64,000 bases of DNA from Komarekiella delphini-convector SJRDD-AB1 (GCF_014831675.1 NZ_VJXY01000002.1:186001-250000), one strand, 5' to 3'. Counted from the stretch's first letter, positions 10,120 through 19,508 are shown. The notes: a model not told the origin generated them from the letters alone. Made by a program: numbers and translations.

Positions 10120-10262
10120 ATTGGTAAGCCAACGCGGTATTCTCTGCGAGAGGCTTCTCTACGTTCGCGTAACGTGTCGTAAACAGAGGCTTTGACAAAC
10201 GCCAAGGCGTACCGGAGGCATCACCTCGTTCGTGCAGCGTCTCCGACAGGAGAAGGGGTCAT
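10120..10262. repeat. Short palindromic repeat patch
   Basis: Contains GAGAGGCTTCTCTACGTTCGCGTAACGTGTCGTAAACAGAGGCT-type blocks, which also occur at about 6510-6545, and a GGAGACGCTG-like inverted piece. It fills most of the gap between the dienelactone hydrolase gene and the S1-protein gene. No gene is seen in it. Confidence 0.6.
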
Positions 10263-10351
10263 TGGTTATTAATAAGAACCAGAGACAAAGTATAAATGAC
10301 AATCTAAACCCCAGTAGCATCACCTCAAATAACAATTAATCTTCAAAAGTC

Positions 10352-11254
10352 ATGAATTCCGAATCGAAACTTTCTCAAACAGCCAATTCGTCGTTCACAA
10401 TGGACGATTTTGCCAAAGCACTAGAAAAACACGACTACCAGTTTCAAAAAGGACAGGTTGTACACGGCAAAGTGTTTCAACTTGACCATGATGGAGCCTA
10501 TGTCGATATTGGTGGCAAGTCGTCAGCTTTTCTTCCCCGCGATGAGGCTTCTTTGAGAGCAGTGACCGATTTATCGGAGGTGCTGCCATTGCAAGAGGAA
10601 CTTGAGTTTTTGATTATCCGTGATCAGGATGCAGAAGGTCAAGTTACTCTTTCCCGAAAGCAGTTAGAAATTCAGCACATCTGGGAACGACTGGCGCAAA
10701 TGCAGGAAAATGCCCAGACGGTGCAAGTACGGGTTATGGGTGTAAATAAAGGTGGTGTCACCGTCGATATTCTATCTTTGCGGGGATTTATTCCGCGATC
10801 GCATTTAGCTGAGCGTGATAACTTAGAAGCACTCAAAGGTCAAAATTTGACTGTTGGCTTTTTAGAAATTAATCGCAACACAAACAAACTCATACTTTCT
10901 CAACGCTTGGCAACTCGTTCGAGTAACTTCAGTTTGCTAGAAATAGGTCAGTTGGTGGAAGGTAAAGTGACTGGTATCAAGCCTTTTGGTGTATTTGTAG
11001 ATTTGGATGGAATGAGTGCCTTACTCCACATCAAGCAAGTCAGCCAAAAATTCATTGAATCTCTAGAAAAAGTTTTTCAAATTGGTCAGCCGATTAAAGC
11101 TATCATTATTGACTTGGATGAAGGTAAAGGTCGAGTTGCTCTTTCTACGAGGGTTTTGGAAAACTTTCCCGGCGAAGTATTAGAAAATATGGACGAGGTA
11201 ATGGCGACCGCTGAAGCGCGTGCTAATCGAGCCAGTAACAAAACTGCGGAATAA
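10352..11254 (+). CDS. S1 RNA-binding domain protein (30S ribosomal protein S1, Rps1b-like)
   Basis: A 300-residue protein with three S1 OB-fold domains, at about residues 35-105, 120-185 and 200-270. They are marked by GAYVDIGGKSSAFLP, GGVTVDILSLRGFIP and FGVFVDLDGMSALLHI. Cyanobacteria usually carry two short S1 proteins in place of the six-domain proteobacterial form. The N-terminal extension and length here suggest the Rps1b type. It is likely involved in mRNA binding on the 30S subunit. The gene is monocistronic and is the last housekeeping gene before an accessory island. Confidence 0.85.
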   Translation: MNSESKLSQTANSSFTMDDFAKALEKHDYQFQKGQVVHGKVFQLDHDGAYVDIGGKSSAFLPRDEASLRAVTDLSEVLPLQEELEFLIIRDQDAEGQVTLSRKQLEIQHIWERLAQMQENAQTVQVRVMGVNKGGVTVDILSLRGFIPRSHLAERDNLEALKGQNLTVGFLEINRNTNKLILSQRLATRSSNFSLLEIGQLVEGKVTGIKPFGVFVDLDGMSALLHIKQVSQKFIESLEKVFQIGQPIKAIIIDLDEGKGRVALSTRVLENFPGEVLENMDEVMATAEARANRASNKTAE

Positions 11255-11590
11255 TTGTTAAACACATAGCAGCGATTTTTCTGGCAATAGCTCTTTCGGA
11301 GTTCCTGTAAAGTATCTTCATGAAAGGCAAATGCAATTAACTCAACTAATTTGCCCCAACCATACAACATAGACTCTGAGAGAGCTTGCAAAAATTCATT
11401 AGCAAAAAATTCTACCCACCACCTGGGTGCTTATTTGTTTCTTCTATCAAAAACCGCCTTAGTGGCTGGAGAGTTGACGATTTGTGGATAATTTCCGATG
11501 CGCGGAAAGCGATCGCTTTATGCTGTTAATGATTGCATGGAGATGTGCGATCGCTTCTACATTGAAGGCAACGGTGGAACCTCGAAGTCG
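11255..11590. other. Spacer with a possible decayed coding fragment
   Basis: No complete gene is seen. On the minus strand around 11262-11410 one frame reads a protein-like stretch (NEFLQALSESMLYGWGKLVE and onward) that runs into the 3' end of the S1 gene antisense and has no matching start. It could be the relic of a lost gene at the island edge. The rest holds HIP1 sites only. Confidence 0.3.
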
Positions 11591-12019
11591 TTAAACAAGC
11601 AAACATTGTAAGACGAAGCGCTTAAAGCTCTCATTCAGTTTTGCATTGAGAGTCAGGAGAGTGGCTGCAACCTGCTGTGAAAGTGCCACATAAGAGGCAT
11701 CGTAGGCGGAGATTCCATAATTCAAGGCGATAGTGACTGCATCCGCCATTAAGTCAGCAGTGGAGACGACACGCAAGGGGAAGCTTTTGAGAGTGGCTAA
11801 ATCTGCTTGCACATCAGCAACAGCATAAAGCCTAGCGCGGACATACTTCCAGATGATATTGCCACACTTAATGTAAAACAGGTCTGGGACAAAGATTGCT
11901 GTTTTAGGATTGGCAAGATGAGCAAAGAGTTGATCAACTTTCGCCATTAGTGGAGCATCAGGTATAAATTGCTTAATACCTACACTGGCATCCACAACAC
12001 ACCTAAGAGGGATAGTCAT
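11591..12019 (-). CDS. PIN-domain protein, VapC-like toxin, probably catalytically impaired
   Basis: Type II VapC toxins are PIN-domain ribonucleases with four clustered acidic residues. This 142-residue protein keeps the fold and two of them: Asp10 in VVDAS and Asp107 in AYDASYVALS. The helix that should carry Glu reads DLFYIKCGNIIWKY, with Lys at 51. The final acidic site reads LLTLNAKL, with Asn at 125. Each change is one G-to-A transition from the usual codon. The start ATG overlaps the stop of the upstream antitoxin gene as ATGA, a classic toxin-antitoxin coupling. The inferred state is a recently inactivated or repurposed toxin. Confidence 0.8.
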   Translation of the reverse strand: MTIPLRCVVDASVGIKQFIPDAPLMAKVDQLFAHLANPKTAIFVPDLFYIKCGNIIWKYVRARLYAVADVQADLATLKSFPLRVVSTADLMADAVTIALNYGISAYDASYVALSQQVAATLLTLNAKLNESFKRFVLQCLLV

Positions 12020-12282
12020 CTGTTGCGGTCTTCTCGGATTAATGCAGTGCTATCAGGCCATTCGATATCAGTTGGTAGCTGTTCACGGCGAAGACGGATT
12101 TCCTCTAAAAGTTTTGGGACATTTTTTCGCCTTTCGTCTTCTGTTGGCTGTGTTTTTATCTGTAAGGCGTTGTGCAATATTGTAATCACTTGAGCATCAA
12201 TTGAGCTATTTTCAGCTTTAGCCAACTGTTGCAGCTGTTCATATAACTCATCGGGTATATCTAGCGCATGAAGGGTAGCCAT
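12016..12282 (-). CDS. FitA/VapB-like antitoxin
   Basis: Small DNA-binding protein of 88 residues, first gene of the pair with the PIN protein. Residues 1-40 (ALDIPDELYEQLQQLAKAEN and following) resemble the FitA-type ribbon-helix-helix fold. The C-terminal half is charged and probably wraps the toxin. The start is the ATG at 12280-12282, seven bases after GGAGG; the longer frame begins before this Shine-Dalgarno sequence and is rejected. Such antitoxins normally repress their own promoter. If the toxin is inactive, this gene may persist only as a regulator or relic. Confidence 0.75.
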   Translation of the reverse strand: MATLHALDIPDELYEQLQQLAKAENSSIDAQVITILHNALQIKTQPTEDERRKNVPKLLEEIRLRREQLPTDIEWPDSTALIREDRNR

Positions 12283-12491
12283 TGATTGACCTCCCAAAAG
12301 AATTTATTGGTGATGGTAGCACGGTAGGAGTGAGAGAGGGTGAGGGTGCGATCGCCTGTAGTCTGACTTCCTCTTTAAGAGATTGCTATACATCTTGGAT
12401 AACTTGGCTTCTAAGATTTCTATAAATTAGCTATGTATTTTGAAATTCTAAAAGATAACACTCGTGCAACATTAGTGAGTAAGCGTAACCA

Positions 12492-13268
12492 TCAAGATGA
12501 ATCCTGATTGAGTGATTTGCTGATCAAGCTGTAAATTTCTTGTAATTGCTCAGAATCTAAAGCTTGAATTAGCTGCTCTGCTGCTTTCTTAGAGTTATGA
12601 CGAGGTATATTAAGCCATAATCCACCCCTGAAAGTAGCAGATGGTAATTCTTCTAGCCAGTCTTTAGCCACTTTCCGTCCCTCCTCTGTGATTTGATAAT
12701 AGCCACGTTTGTTACTTGGTAATGCTTCTATCCAACCCAGGTCATACCAACGTTTCCTCCAGATGTGTGCTTTGCTACGTGCAAGCTGCAATACTTCCCT
12801 AATTTTTTCTACATTGAGTGGCTGATTATCTGGACAAGCTTGAACTACCTGAGAAAACCTTTGTAAATACCCTTTTGGATTTCCTCCTTGCTTGAGTGGT
12901 AATTTTTCTAGCTCAAAAGTTTTTTCATCAGATAATTCTAATTCGCTAATAAGTTTGTCAATATCTAATGGTTCACAACCCAAACCAAAAGGCGGCTGTG
13001 CTTTGCATAATTCCTCATAGGTTTTGAAAGGCTTCCCATGTTCATCAACTAATTGCTGATAACCATCGTATTCCTTCATCAAGTCACGCCATGCTTTTAA
13101 CTGTTGAGCATTAAATACAGCGTCATGTATAACTGCTTGCATCTCTAATTTGACAGCAATTGCCCAAGGTCGTGAACCAGGTAGTGCGTTTAAATCTCCA
13201 GCATTTCCTAAAGTTTCTATGTGAGCCTTTAATCGGTCATTGGATAGTTGTTTTGTAGCCATGCCCAT
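12492..13268 (-). CDS. Uncharacterised winged-helix-like partner of the HNH-helicase
   Basis: A 258-residue protein that I do not recognise by name. Residues 150-205 (around NVEKIREVLQLARSK and RGYYQITEEGRKVAKDWL) look like a winged helix. The N-terminal 130 residues are a mixed alpha segment containing FKTYEELCKAQPPFG. There is no signal peptide or membrane segment. Its start lies 40 bases inside the 3' end of the helicase gene, in another frame, so the two are almost certainly translationally coupled and act together. A second ATG two codons downstream is an equally possible start. Likely roles are DNA binding or target specificity for the helicase-nuclease; this is inference from position. 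Confidence 0.65.
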   Translation of the reverse strand: MGMATKQLSNDRLKAHIETLGNAGDLNALPGSRPWAIAVKLEMQAVIHDAVFNAQQLKAWRDLMKEYDGYQQLVDEHGKPFKTYEELCKAQPPFGLGCEPLDIDKLISELELSDEKTFELEKLPLKQGGNPKGYLQRFSQVVQACPDNQPLNVEKIREVLQLARSKAHIWRKRWYDLGWIEALPSNKRGYYQITEEGRKVAKDWLEELPSATFRGGLWLNIPRHNSKKAAEQLIQALDSEQLQEIYSLISKSLNQDSS

Positions 13269-15292
13269 ACCCGTCCCAATTCCTCAAGTGTCATTGCTTT
13301 ACGAGACTTGCCAAAATATTTGACAATCTCCCCATTTATGGTTTTAAAGTCTAGTTTATTTTTCATTGCATAGCTGCGGCCATATTTCTCAATGTTGTCC
13401 CGCATAATATCTATTTCTTCACTGACAGTTAAAGATTCTTGTGGAGTACTTTCTATATTGTCAAAATCCTTCTGTATTAACCGCAAATTGTAAGTCTCTA
13501 TAAAATGTTTTAAATTAATTGTGCTACTACTAATTCCAAATAACTGTGCAGTGGATTGAATTATTTCTGTCTCTAAATAATCAACAGATTCTCCAGTACT
13601 TAAGTCAGATGCACTTAAGCGGGTCAAGCTTGAAGTTAATGGAATAATGGAATTATTGCGTTGCAAATTCCTATTTTCTTCATTGCTGCCATTGCCAGCA
13701 CCAGAATTTTTGATTTCGTTTTGCTCTTTTTCTTTTAAAACAACCTCTTGCTCTGTAATAATTGTCTCTACACACTGACGAGCTAACTGATCATCGGGGA
13801 TAAAAATTAATCCGAAACTTTTTAAGTCTCCTGCTTTTCTGTCAACTCTAGCCGCTCTTGCCCATGATTGTTCCAGCCAAGGTACACTTCTTATGTTAGT
13901 TAAGCAAGCAACATGGGTAATAGCTGGAACATCAAGTCCTTCATATGCCATTGCCACTGTTACTAAAACATCAACTGCTTTTGCATCTCTTGGTTGATAG
14001 TCTTTCTTGAATTTTTTAATTGCAGATTGTGCTTCTTTTGATTCATCACTTGTTGCTTTAACAGCTGTATTAATTCCTAGCTCTTTCAACCAGTCGAGAT
14101 ATTGGTTAGCTGTTGAAATTGATGGTGCAAGTACAAGTAACTTTGAGCGAAGGTTATTTATTTTATATTGTTTCCAATTATCAACACAGCTTTTTAATAA
14201 CTGACGAGCATATCCTGTACTAAGCGCTGTTTGAAGTGCTATGCTTCTATAATCTCCAGCTTCTGCAAAACTTTCTACTGAACATTTCTGTCCTGTTTCA
14301 TCAATCCACTCAGCCTCTCCATCTCCCCACTCAAAATGAAGAGGAACTATAGCACGTTCTCTAAGAGCTTGACTGCGTGTATATTGAAGAACTGTTGTAT
14401 CCTCATTGCTAGACAGATTAGGAGTAAGACCAGCAGGAGTTTGTTTGTAGGGCATAAAGGCAATTTGCTTACGATCTCCACGCACATGGGTTCCTGTTAC
14501 GAGAATTAGCAAAACTGCTTCATCTACTAATGGTTGTAAGACACGATGCCAAATTCCCCCCTCTTCAACATGATGAAACTCATCCAACACGAGAATGTAG
14601 CGCTTGCGCCGAAACTCTTGAGCATGAAGATCGGGGTTAGCTGCTATTGCTTGGTAGGTAGCTATATAGCCTGACATTCCCTTACATGGGTTAGGCTCGT
14701 TATTATTAGCCATCACTCTGTGTTGATGCCCTAAGTGTTGTTTAAAAAAAGCATCGTCAAAATTTTCTTCTCCTTGCCTTTGTAAATTTCGTCTTGGGAC
14801 TATCCAACATATTGCATCTGTTATAGTTCCATGAAAGCCTCCCTGAAAAGCCTTATTTGAAATTAGTTGCGCGGCACCAATTACCGGAATTAAGCTTTTA
14901 CCACCTCCTGGCGTAACCAACATGAGAATCTTTTTAATAGATTGTCCTGCCTTGATGAGTTTACATATCTCTAAAAACTCGGCTTGGTGTTTCCTTAGAC
15001 TTAGCTGCTGATTTAGATTTAGCTGCTGATGGGAAGGTTCTGAAAATAAGTCGAGTTGTTTGGCAGTTGTCATTTTTCTATTTTCTTGTGCGGTTTTTAT
15101 GCAATGGCATTGAGGACATAATCCCTGCATTTCATGAACATTAGTTCGGTAGGTTTCTGCCCACCGAACAATATGATCTGCATGCCAATTTGAAGGCATA
15201 TCGCACCCGCACAGTTGACACTTTCCATCAGCCGCATACCAGAGGCTGGCGCGTAGTCGTTTCGACCGGAGGAAACGACTCTCTTTTACCAT
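13229..15292 (-). CDS. HNH nuclease fused to an SF2 (DEAD/DEAH-like) helicase
   Basis: A 687-residue fusion. Residues 20-65 form a zinc-containing HNH module: CQLC at 25-28, HADH at 37-40, Asn51, and CPQCH at 59-63. A flexible Gln-rich linker leads to an SF2 helicase core. Walker A is GGGKS at 129-133, motif II DEFH at 237-240, motif III TGTH near 267, motif V AYEGLDVP, and a motif VI-like WARAARVDRK. The C-terminal 170 residues are charged, helical and unassigned. It sits just inside a tRNA-Ser gene and upstream of an overlapping partner. The design of nucleic-acid translocase plus nuclease resembles anti-phage defence proteins, but I cannot match it to a named system. Confidence 0.8.
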   Translation of the reverse strand: MVKESRFLRSKRLRASLWYAADGKCQLCGCDMPSNWHADHIVRWAETYRTNVHEMQGLCPQCHCIKTAQENRKMTTAKQLDLFSEPSHQQLNLNQQLSLRKHQAEFLEICKLIKAGQSIKKILMLVTPGGGKSLIPVIGAAQLISNKAFQGGFHGTITDAICWIVPRRNLQRQGEENFDDAFFKQHLGHQHRVMANNNEPNPCKGMSGYIATYQAIAANPDLHAQEFRRKRYILVLDEFHHVEEGGIWHRVLQPLVDEAVLLILVTGTHVRGDRKQIAFMPYKQTPAGLTPNLSSNEDTTVLQYTRSQALRERAIVPLHFEWGDGEAEWIDETGQKCSVESFAEAGDYRSIALQTALSTGYARQLLKSCVDNWKQYKINNLRSKLLVLAPSISTANQYLDWLKELGINTAVKATSDESKEAQSAIKKFKKDYQPRDAKAVDVLVTVAMAYEGLDVPAITHVACLTNIRSVPWLEQSWARAARVDRKAGDLKSFGLIFIPDDQLARQCVETIITEQEVVLKEKEQNEIKNSGAGNGSNEENRNLQRNNSIIPLTSSLTRLSASDLSTGESVDYLETEIIQSTAQLFGISSSTINLKHFIETYNLRLIQKDFDNIESTPQESLTVSEEIDIMRDNIEKYGRSYAMKNKLDFKTINGEIVKYFGKSRKAMTLEELGRVWAWLQNNYPMTD

Positions 15293-15505
15293 CTAAAAAT
15301 TTCTCCAGTAGTTAACTTATATAGGCTATAATAGTACAAGTGTTCTGCAAATGTTTCTATTCTGAGCCAGTTACTTCTGAAAAGTCCAATTAGGGGACGA
15401 TTACCAACTAGCTGATAATTTAGCAGAATATTGCTCAGTATGTTTACTGTGCAATCAATATTTCACATATTACTGAGCAAGGAATAATTTACTTTTAACT
15501 TCCAA

Positions 15506-15590
15506 CGGAGAGGGGGAGATTCGAACTCCCGGAGGTTTTAGCCTCATCCGATTTCAAGTCGGACGCAATCGACCACTCTGCCACCTCTCC
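15506..15590 (-). tRNA. tRNA-Ser (anticodon UGA)
   Basis: Read on the minus strand, the acceptor 5' strand GGAGAGG pairs with CCTCTCC at the 3' end, followed by discriminator G at 15506. The anticodon loop CTTGAAA gives anticodon TGA, for UCA-family serine codons. A long variable arm (ATGAGGCTAAAACCTCC) marks a class II tRNA. The T-loop TTCGAAT is intact. CCA is not encoded. Serine tRNA genes are frequent integration sites, and the accessory HNH-helicase operon ends 214 bases from this one. Confidence 0.97.
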
Positions 15591-15668
15591 AATAAACTGT
15601 CAAGCTATTGTGTACCCTACATTCGTCGGTTAGCACTAAAGCTGACAGATAATACTATATCCTATCAT

Positions 15669-16598
15669 CTACGCAGATTGCACTACTGGACGCGATCGCT
15701 CGTACAAAATTTCCTCAGATGCCACCTGGAAATCATCGCCTACCCAAACTAGGGAAACTTGCGAAACCACACCCGCCTCTAGAGAGACAATGGAAAAATT
15801 ACGCAGTTTCTCGCTGCCATTTTCTACAATTCTAGGCACACTTGCCGCATTCAAGTAAATTGTCCCCTCTGGACTTCTAAAGACTGGCTTTCGCAGTACT
15901 TTCTTGGTGTGCCGGAGAGTTCGGTGCATATGCCCAAATGTCACCAGAGGGATGGTTTTACCAGCAGTGAGAGCCTGCGAAATCGCCTCGCCAAAATCTG
16001 GATCACCAAAGTCGCCGCCTATAGGATGCCAGTCTTTGCCGCAGGGGTCTTCTGGGCGATCGCCTAATCCACTAGGCCCATTGTGACCTAAAAAAATAAT
16101 CGTCTCGTAAGCGGCGCTTTTGACCGCTTTGACGATTCGGTCGGCAGATTCTTCCAGACTTGTTACACCATATCGTTCTTTACAGATGTCAGCAAATTTC
16201 CATTCTGGGCCACCCCAGGTAAAAGGACGACCCCCCACTACAGTTAAATTCCAAGTGGGAAAATCCAACTTGCCGTAACCGACATGAGCTGAGCCTAATA
16301 AATCGAGTTGTTCCTGTACCCAGTCTTCCTTGGAGCGGTCGTAGGGACACTTTTTACGTCCCCATTCCGTGGCAGTGTACCATGCATCGTGGTTTCCCAT
16401 CACCACTGCTTTGGGAATGTCGAGGGAGGCGATCGCTCTGACCACTTCCACTGATTCGTTACCAAAATCCCCTACAAACAGCGCTAAGTCAACACCCAGA
16501 TACTTGAGTGCAATACCATCTTCTACTTCCCATTGGTCGTGAACATCGCCAACTACAGCAATTTTGAGGGTTGTTGATTGAGTTTTCTGACTGGTCAT
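15669..16598 (-). CDS. Metallophosphoesterase, cyanobacterial/plant-type family
   Basis: Calcineurin-like phosphoesterase of 309 residues. Motifs in order are AVVGDVHDQW, FVGDFGNE, MGNHDAWY, FLGHNGPSG and FGHMHRTLRH, giving the DxH / GDxx / GNHD / GHxH set that binds two metal ions. The family is conserved in cyanobacteria and chloroplasts; its substrate is not known to me. I use the ATG at 16596-16598, preceded by AAGGAAAG. The open frame extends 19 codons further but without a better ribosome-binding site. It is divergent from nadA, with about 150 bases between them. Confidence 0.85.
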   Translation of the reverse strand: MTSQKTQSTTLKIAVVGDVHDQWEVEDGIALKYLGVDLALFVGDFGNESVEVVRAIASLDIPKAVVMGNHDAWYTATEWGRKKCPYDRSKEDWVQEQLDLLGSAHVGYGKLDFPTWNLTVVGGRPFTWGGPEWKFADICKERYGVTSLEESADRIVKAVKSAAYETIIFLGHNGPSGLGDRPEDPCGKDWHPIGGDFGDPDFGEAISQALTAGKTIPLVTFGHMHRTLRHTKKVLRKPVFRSPEGTIYLNAASVPRIVENGSEKLRNFSIVSLEAGVVSQVSLVWVGDDFQVASEEILYERSRPVVQSA

Positions 16599-16748
16599 GC
16601 CACTTTCCTTGCCGTCTATCTCCAGGATATGAAACTCAGCCGGATTTGGACACAATCTCAGGAAATCAACCGTCTACCATTTTTGGTAAAAACTACTATA
16701 ATTGATTCCACAAGACAAAAACTTGCAACTTAAAGCAACCCCCTAACT

Positions 16749-17723
16749 GTGTTTACGACTGTACTAGCTCAACGAAACAAAACCCAACCGGGTGAACTAC
16801 CACTAGATTTGTTTGCTGCCATTGAGAGTCTCAAAAAAGAACTCAACGCGGTTATCCTGGCGCATTACTATCAAGAGCCAGATATTCAGGATATAGCAGA
16901 CTTTATTGGGGATTCACTACAACTGGCAAAAGCAGCAGAAAAGACTAATGCCGATGTGATCGTCTTTGCTGGTGTTCACTTCATGGCAGAAACAGCAAAG
17001 ATACTCAATCCCGACAAATTGGTGTTATTACCAGATTTGGATGCTGGTTGTTCTTTAGCAGATAGTTGTCCAGCAGAGGCGTTTGCAGCTTTTAAAGCAA
17101 TGCATCCTGATCATCTGGTGGTTTCTTACATCAACTGCTCTGCCGATATTAAGGCGATGAGCGATATTATTTGTACTAGTTCCAATGCTGTCAAGATTGT
17201 GCAGCAGATACCAAAAGAACAGCCAATTATTTTCGCCCCAGATCGGAATTTAGGACGGTATGTTATGGAACAGACTGGGCGAGATTTAGTATTATGGCAA
17301 GGCAGCTGTGTTGTCCACGAAACCTTTTCCGAAAAGAAAATTGTGCAGTTAAAAATTGCCCACCCAGAAGCAGAGGCGATCGCACATCCAGAATGCGAAA
17401 GTAGTGTATTGCGCCACGCCAGTTTTATTGGCTCTACAGCAGCTTTACTCAAATATTGTCAACAGAGTAATGCCAAAGAATTTATTGTTGCTACGGAGCC
17501 AGGTATCATTCACCAAATGCAAAAACTAGCTCCTGACAAACATTTTATTCCGGCTCCTCCAGTGAATAACTGCAATTGCAACGAATGTCCTTTCATGCGG
17601 TTAAATACCTTGGAAAAGCTCTACTGGGCGATGAAAAATCGCAATCCCGAAATCACCATGTCAGAGAATATCCGCCTCGCTGCACTGCGACCAATTCAAA
17701 AAATGCTAGAGATGAGTGTTTAG
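16749..17723 (+). CDS. nadA: Quinolinate synthase
   Basis: Condenses iminoaspartate with dihydroxyacetone phosphate to quinolinate in de novo NAD synthesis, using a [4Fe-4S] cluster. The 324-residue protein has the three-domain NadA layout: [20 protein letters not shown] near the N-terminus, then cysteines in [20 protein letters not shown] and NCNECPFM for cluster binding. The start is GTG at 16749; no upstream ATG exists in frame. A strong hairpin follows the stop codon. No other NAD gene is adjacent. Confidence 0.96.
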   Translation: MFTTVLAQRNKTQPGELPLDLFAAIESLKKELNAVILAHYYQEPDIQDIADFIGDSLQLAKAAEKTNADVIVFAGVHFMAETAKILNPDKLVLLPDLDAGCSLADSCPAEAFAAFKAMHPDHLVVSYINCSADIKAMSDIICTSSNAVKIVQQIPKEQPIIFAPDRNLGRYVMEQTGRDLVLWQGSCVVHETFSEKKIVQLKIAHPEAEAIAHPECESSVLRHASFIGSTAALLKYCQQSNAKEFIVATEPGIIHQMQKLAPDKHFIPAPPVNNCNCNECPFMRLNTLEKLYWAMKNRNPEITMSENIRLAALRPIQKMLEMSV

Positions 17724-17742
17724 TTAAATTTAGTTTTTAATA

Positions 17743-17777
17743 TTTGTAGAGATGTGCAATTTTGCATCTCTACAAAC
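17743..17777 (+). terminator. Hairpin after nadA
   Basis: TTTGTAGAGATGTGCA pairs with TGCATCTCTACAAA around a short TTTT loop, about 20 bases after the nadA stop, followed by CTTTTATG. The stem is nearly symmetric, with one bulged base. It could act as a terminator for nadA and, read from the other side, for the convergent gene ending at 17848. Confidence 0.6.
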
Positions 17778-17847
17778 TTTTATGAGTTTGTTTCCACAAG
17801 TAATTGCCGTCCTACTAAAAATTTAAAAATATAGTCCACCCCAGAAA

Positions 17848-18804
17848 CTAAGACTTACTCTTATCTGCCTCTTTCTGCGCTGCCTCACTATATTTTCTGT
17901 AGAGCTTAGTGCGAATCTGAGCTTCTTGATAGCGGTTGTGTTTTGCTGGTACAGTGCTCATTATATCGGAAGCTTGTTGCCACCTAGCAGCTAGCTCTAA
18001 CCACTGAGTTGAGGTTGTAGCTGTTTTCCCAGATGCAGAAGCTTGGTTAGCGAGTCGCACTGATGCTACAAATGGATCGTCAGATGATTCGGAAAGATTA
18101 TTTTTAGTAGCATGGGGTAGTGCTTCTGTCTGACTCTCGTTGGTATTTGTTGTAGTTAAAGATTTGGAAGAGTCTAGTTGCATTAAGTTTTTCAATTTAT
18201 CGCCTAACTGAGCATAAACAACCCAACCGAGCAATAAGAGTGAGCATAAACCGACAACTGCTAGTGTGCTTGTTTTAGTTGAAGTTTTGTGTTTTTCTTT
18301 ATTAGTAAGTATTAAAGGATGAGAGGATTGCGTTTTAGGTAAATTTATCTTTTTTAGTTCAGTTTGGGCTTCTGTAAAATCTTTAATTAGTTGCTTTAAG
18401 ATATTGGGCTGAACTAATGTAATTTCCTGTGACCAAAGCAATTGATTCTCGCGATCGCTATAAATTTCCTTCAACCAAAGTAATTGCTGTTCCCTAACAA
18501 TTCGGCTGTTGATATTGACTCGGCGAATGTTTCGTGGTGCGATTGACTCAAGAATTTGTTGAATTTGTTCTACTAATTGAGATTGCTCAAGTTGCTCTAC
18601 TCTAGCCGCTTCACACAGAAGTTGTAAGACACCATCGGAAAAAATCGCTCTAGTTCTAACACCAGATTTAGCAAGCTTTTCATTCAATAGTTGAATAATC
18701 GCAGCAACGCTACCTTGGTGAGCTTGCCAAGCAATATCGTTTATCCGATCTACTATTGGAGCCTTAGTGATAGCTGTTCCACCCTGACTTATTAATTGAC
18801 TCAT
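17848..18804 (-). CDS. Uncharacterised single-pass membrane protein
   Basis: I do not recognise a named family. The 318-residue protein has a soluble helical N-terminal region (residues 1-160) containing WLKEIYSDRENQLLW. One transmembrane segment lies at about 181-199 (LAVVGLCSLLLLGWVVYAQL). A Ser/Thr/Asn-rich linker and a C-terminal helical segment (residues 260-318) with alternating Trp/Ala and Tyr residues that could be TPR-like follow. The N-terminal side begins IAWQAHQGSVAAIIQLLNEK, a short repeat type seen in some cyanobacterial proteins. The likely topology puts the first half in the cytoplasm. It stands alone between nadA and tRNA-Gly. Confidence 0.7.
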   Translation of the reverse strand: MSQLISQGGTAITKAPIVDRINDIAWQAHQGSVAAIIQLLNEKLAKSGVRTRAIFSDGVLQLLCEAARVEQLEQSQLVEQIQQILESIAPRNIRRVNINSRIVREQQLLWLKEIYSDRENQLLWSQEITLVQPNILKQLIKDFTEAQTELKKINLPKTQSSHPLILTNKEKHKTSTKTSTLAVVGLCSLLLLGWVVYAQLGDKLKNLMQLDSSKSLTTTNTNESQTEALPHATKNNLSESSDDPFVASVRLANQASASGKTATTSTQWLELAARWQQASDIMSTVPAKHNRYQEAQIRTKLYRKYSEAAQKEADKSKS

Positions 18805-19380
18805 TAATTTAGAAACTCTATTCTACTGATCTTTATCTTGTCTTCGATTTTACGAGTAAAAAGTTGAGGTTGCCAAATAAAATCACAAAAATAAAGTCTC
18901 CTTCTGAATTTGGGAAGAAAGCTTTATCTGCGTCAGTAAGTATAACGCTCATGCTGAAGTGCTGTGCAATTGTTATTTTTGCATCTTCTTTACATCGAAT
19001 CCAGCCGATAACGTAATTGGCTACTGAAAGCAATTTACGCTTGAACTGAGAATATCAGTTCTTGAGACAAAAATTTAGCAAAGGCATTCGCCTCAGTTTA
19101 TAAACCCGTGGAATCAGACTGGTTTGGAAAGACCACTATCAAACTATGCTATCGCTCCATATCCTACGGTAATGCTGTGCGAACAGAATGATCACAATCT
19201 CGTTAAAATGCCTAAGTCCTGTTTTTGTATTATGGCAGAACATAAGGTATTTTTTTTGATTGCAGTATCACTGGCGATCGCACAATTGCAAGCCTATAGT
19301 ATCTACCTATAAATTGAACTAACTATTATAAAAAACCTACAATTTGTCAAAAATATGCATTTCACAAGTTTTTCTTATTA

Positions 19381-19451
19381 AGCGGGCGGCGGGAATCGAA
19401 CCCGCATTAATAGCTTGGAAGGCTATAGTTTTACCACTAAACTACGCCCGC
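19381..19451 (-). tRNA. tRNA-Gly (anticodon UCC)
   Basis: Minus-strand cloverleaf: acceptor GCGGGCG at the 5' end pairs with CGCCCGC near the 3' end, with discriminator T. The D-loop contains AGTGGTAAAAC. The anticodon loop CTTCCAA gives anticodon TCC for GGA/GGG glycine codons. The T-arm GCGGG TTCGAAT CCCGC is perfect. The length is 71 bases without an encoded CCA. Confidence 0.97.
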
Positions 19452-19508
19452 GAATTTCCAACCTTATAAATTTAACACAGTTTTAAATAAAATTCAAGCA
19501 TTTAGTTA

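Noticed and set aside
11086-11391. 101-codon minus-strand ORF
   Set aside because: It overlaps the 3' end of the S1-protein gene antisense; only a short part outside the gene looks protein-like, and this is noted as a possible relic.
15293-15505. Integrase or attachment site next to tRNA-Ser
   Set aside because: No integrase gene and no repeat of the tRNA 3' end was seen within the island, so a tRNA-targeted integration event is not claimed.
18833-19033. 66-codon minus-strand ORF before the membrane-protein gene
   Set aside because: It starts without a ribosome-binding site, has no recognisable motif, and is interrupted relative to any likely product.
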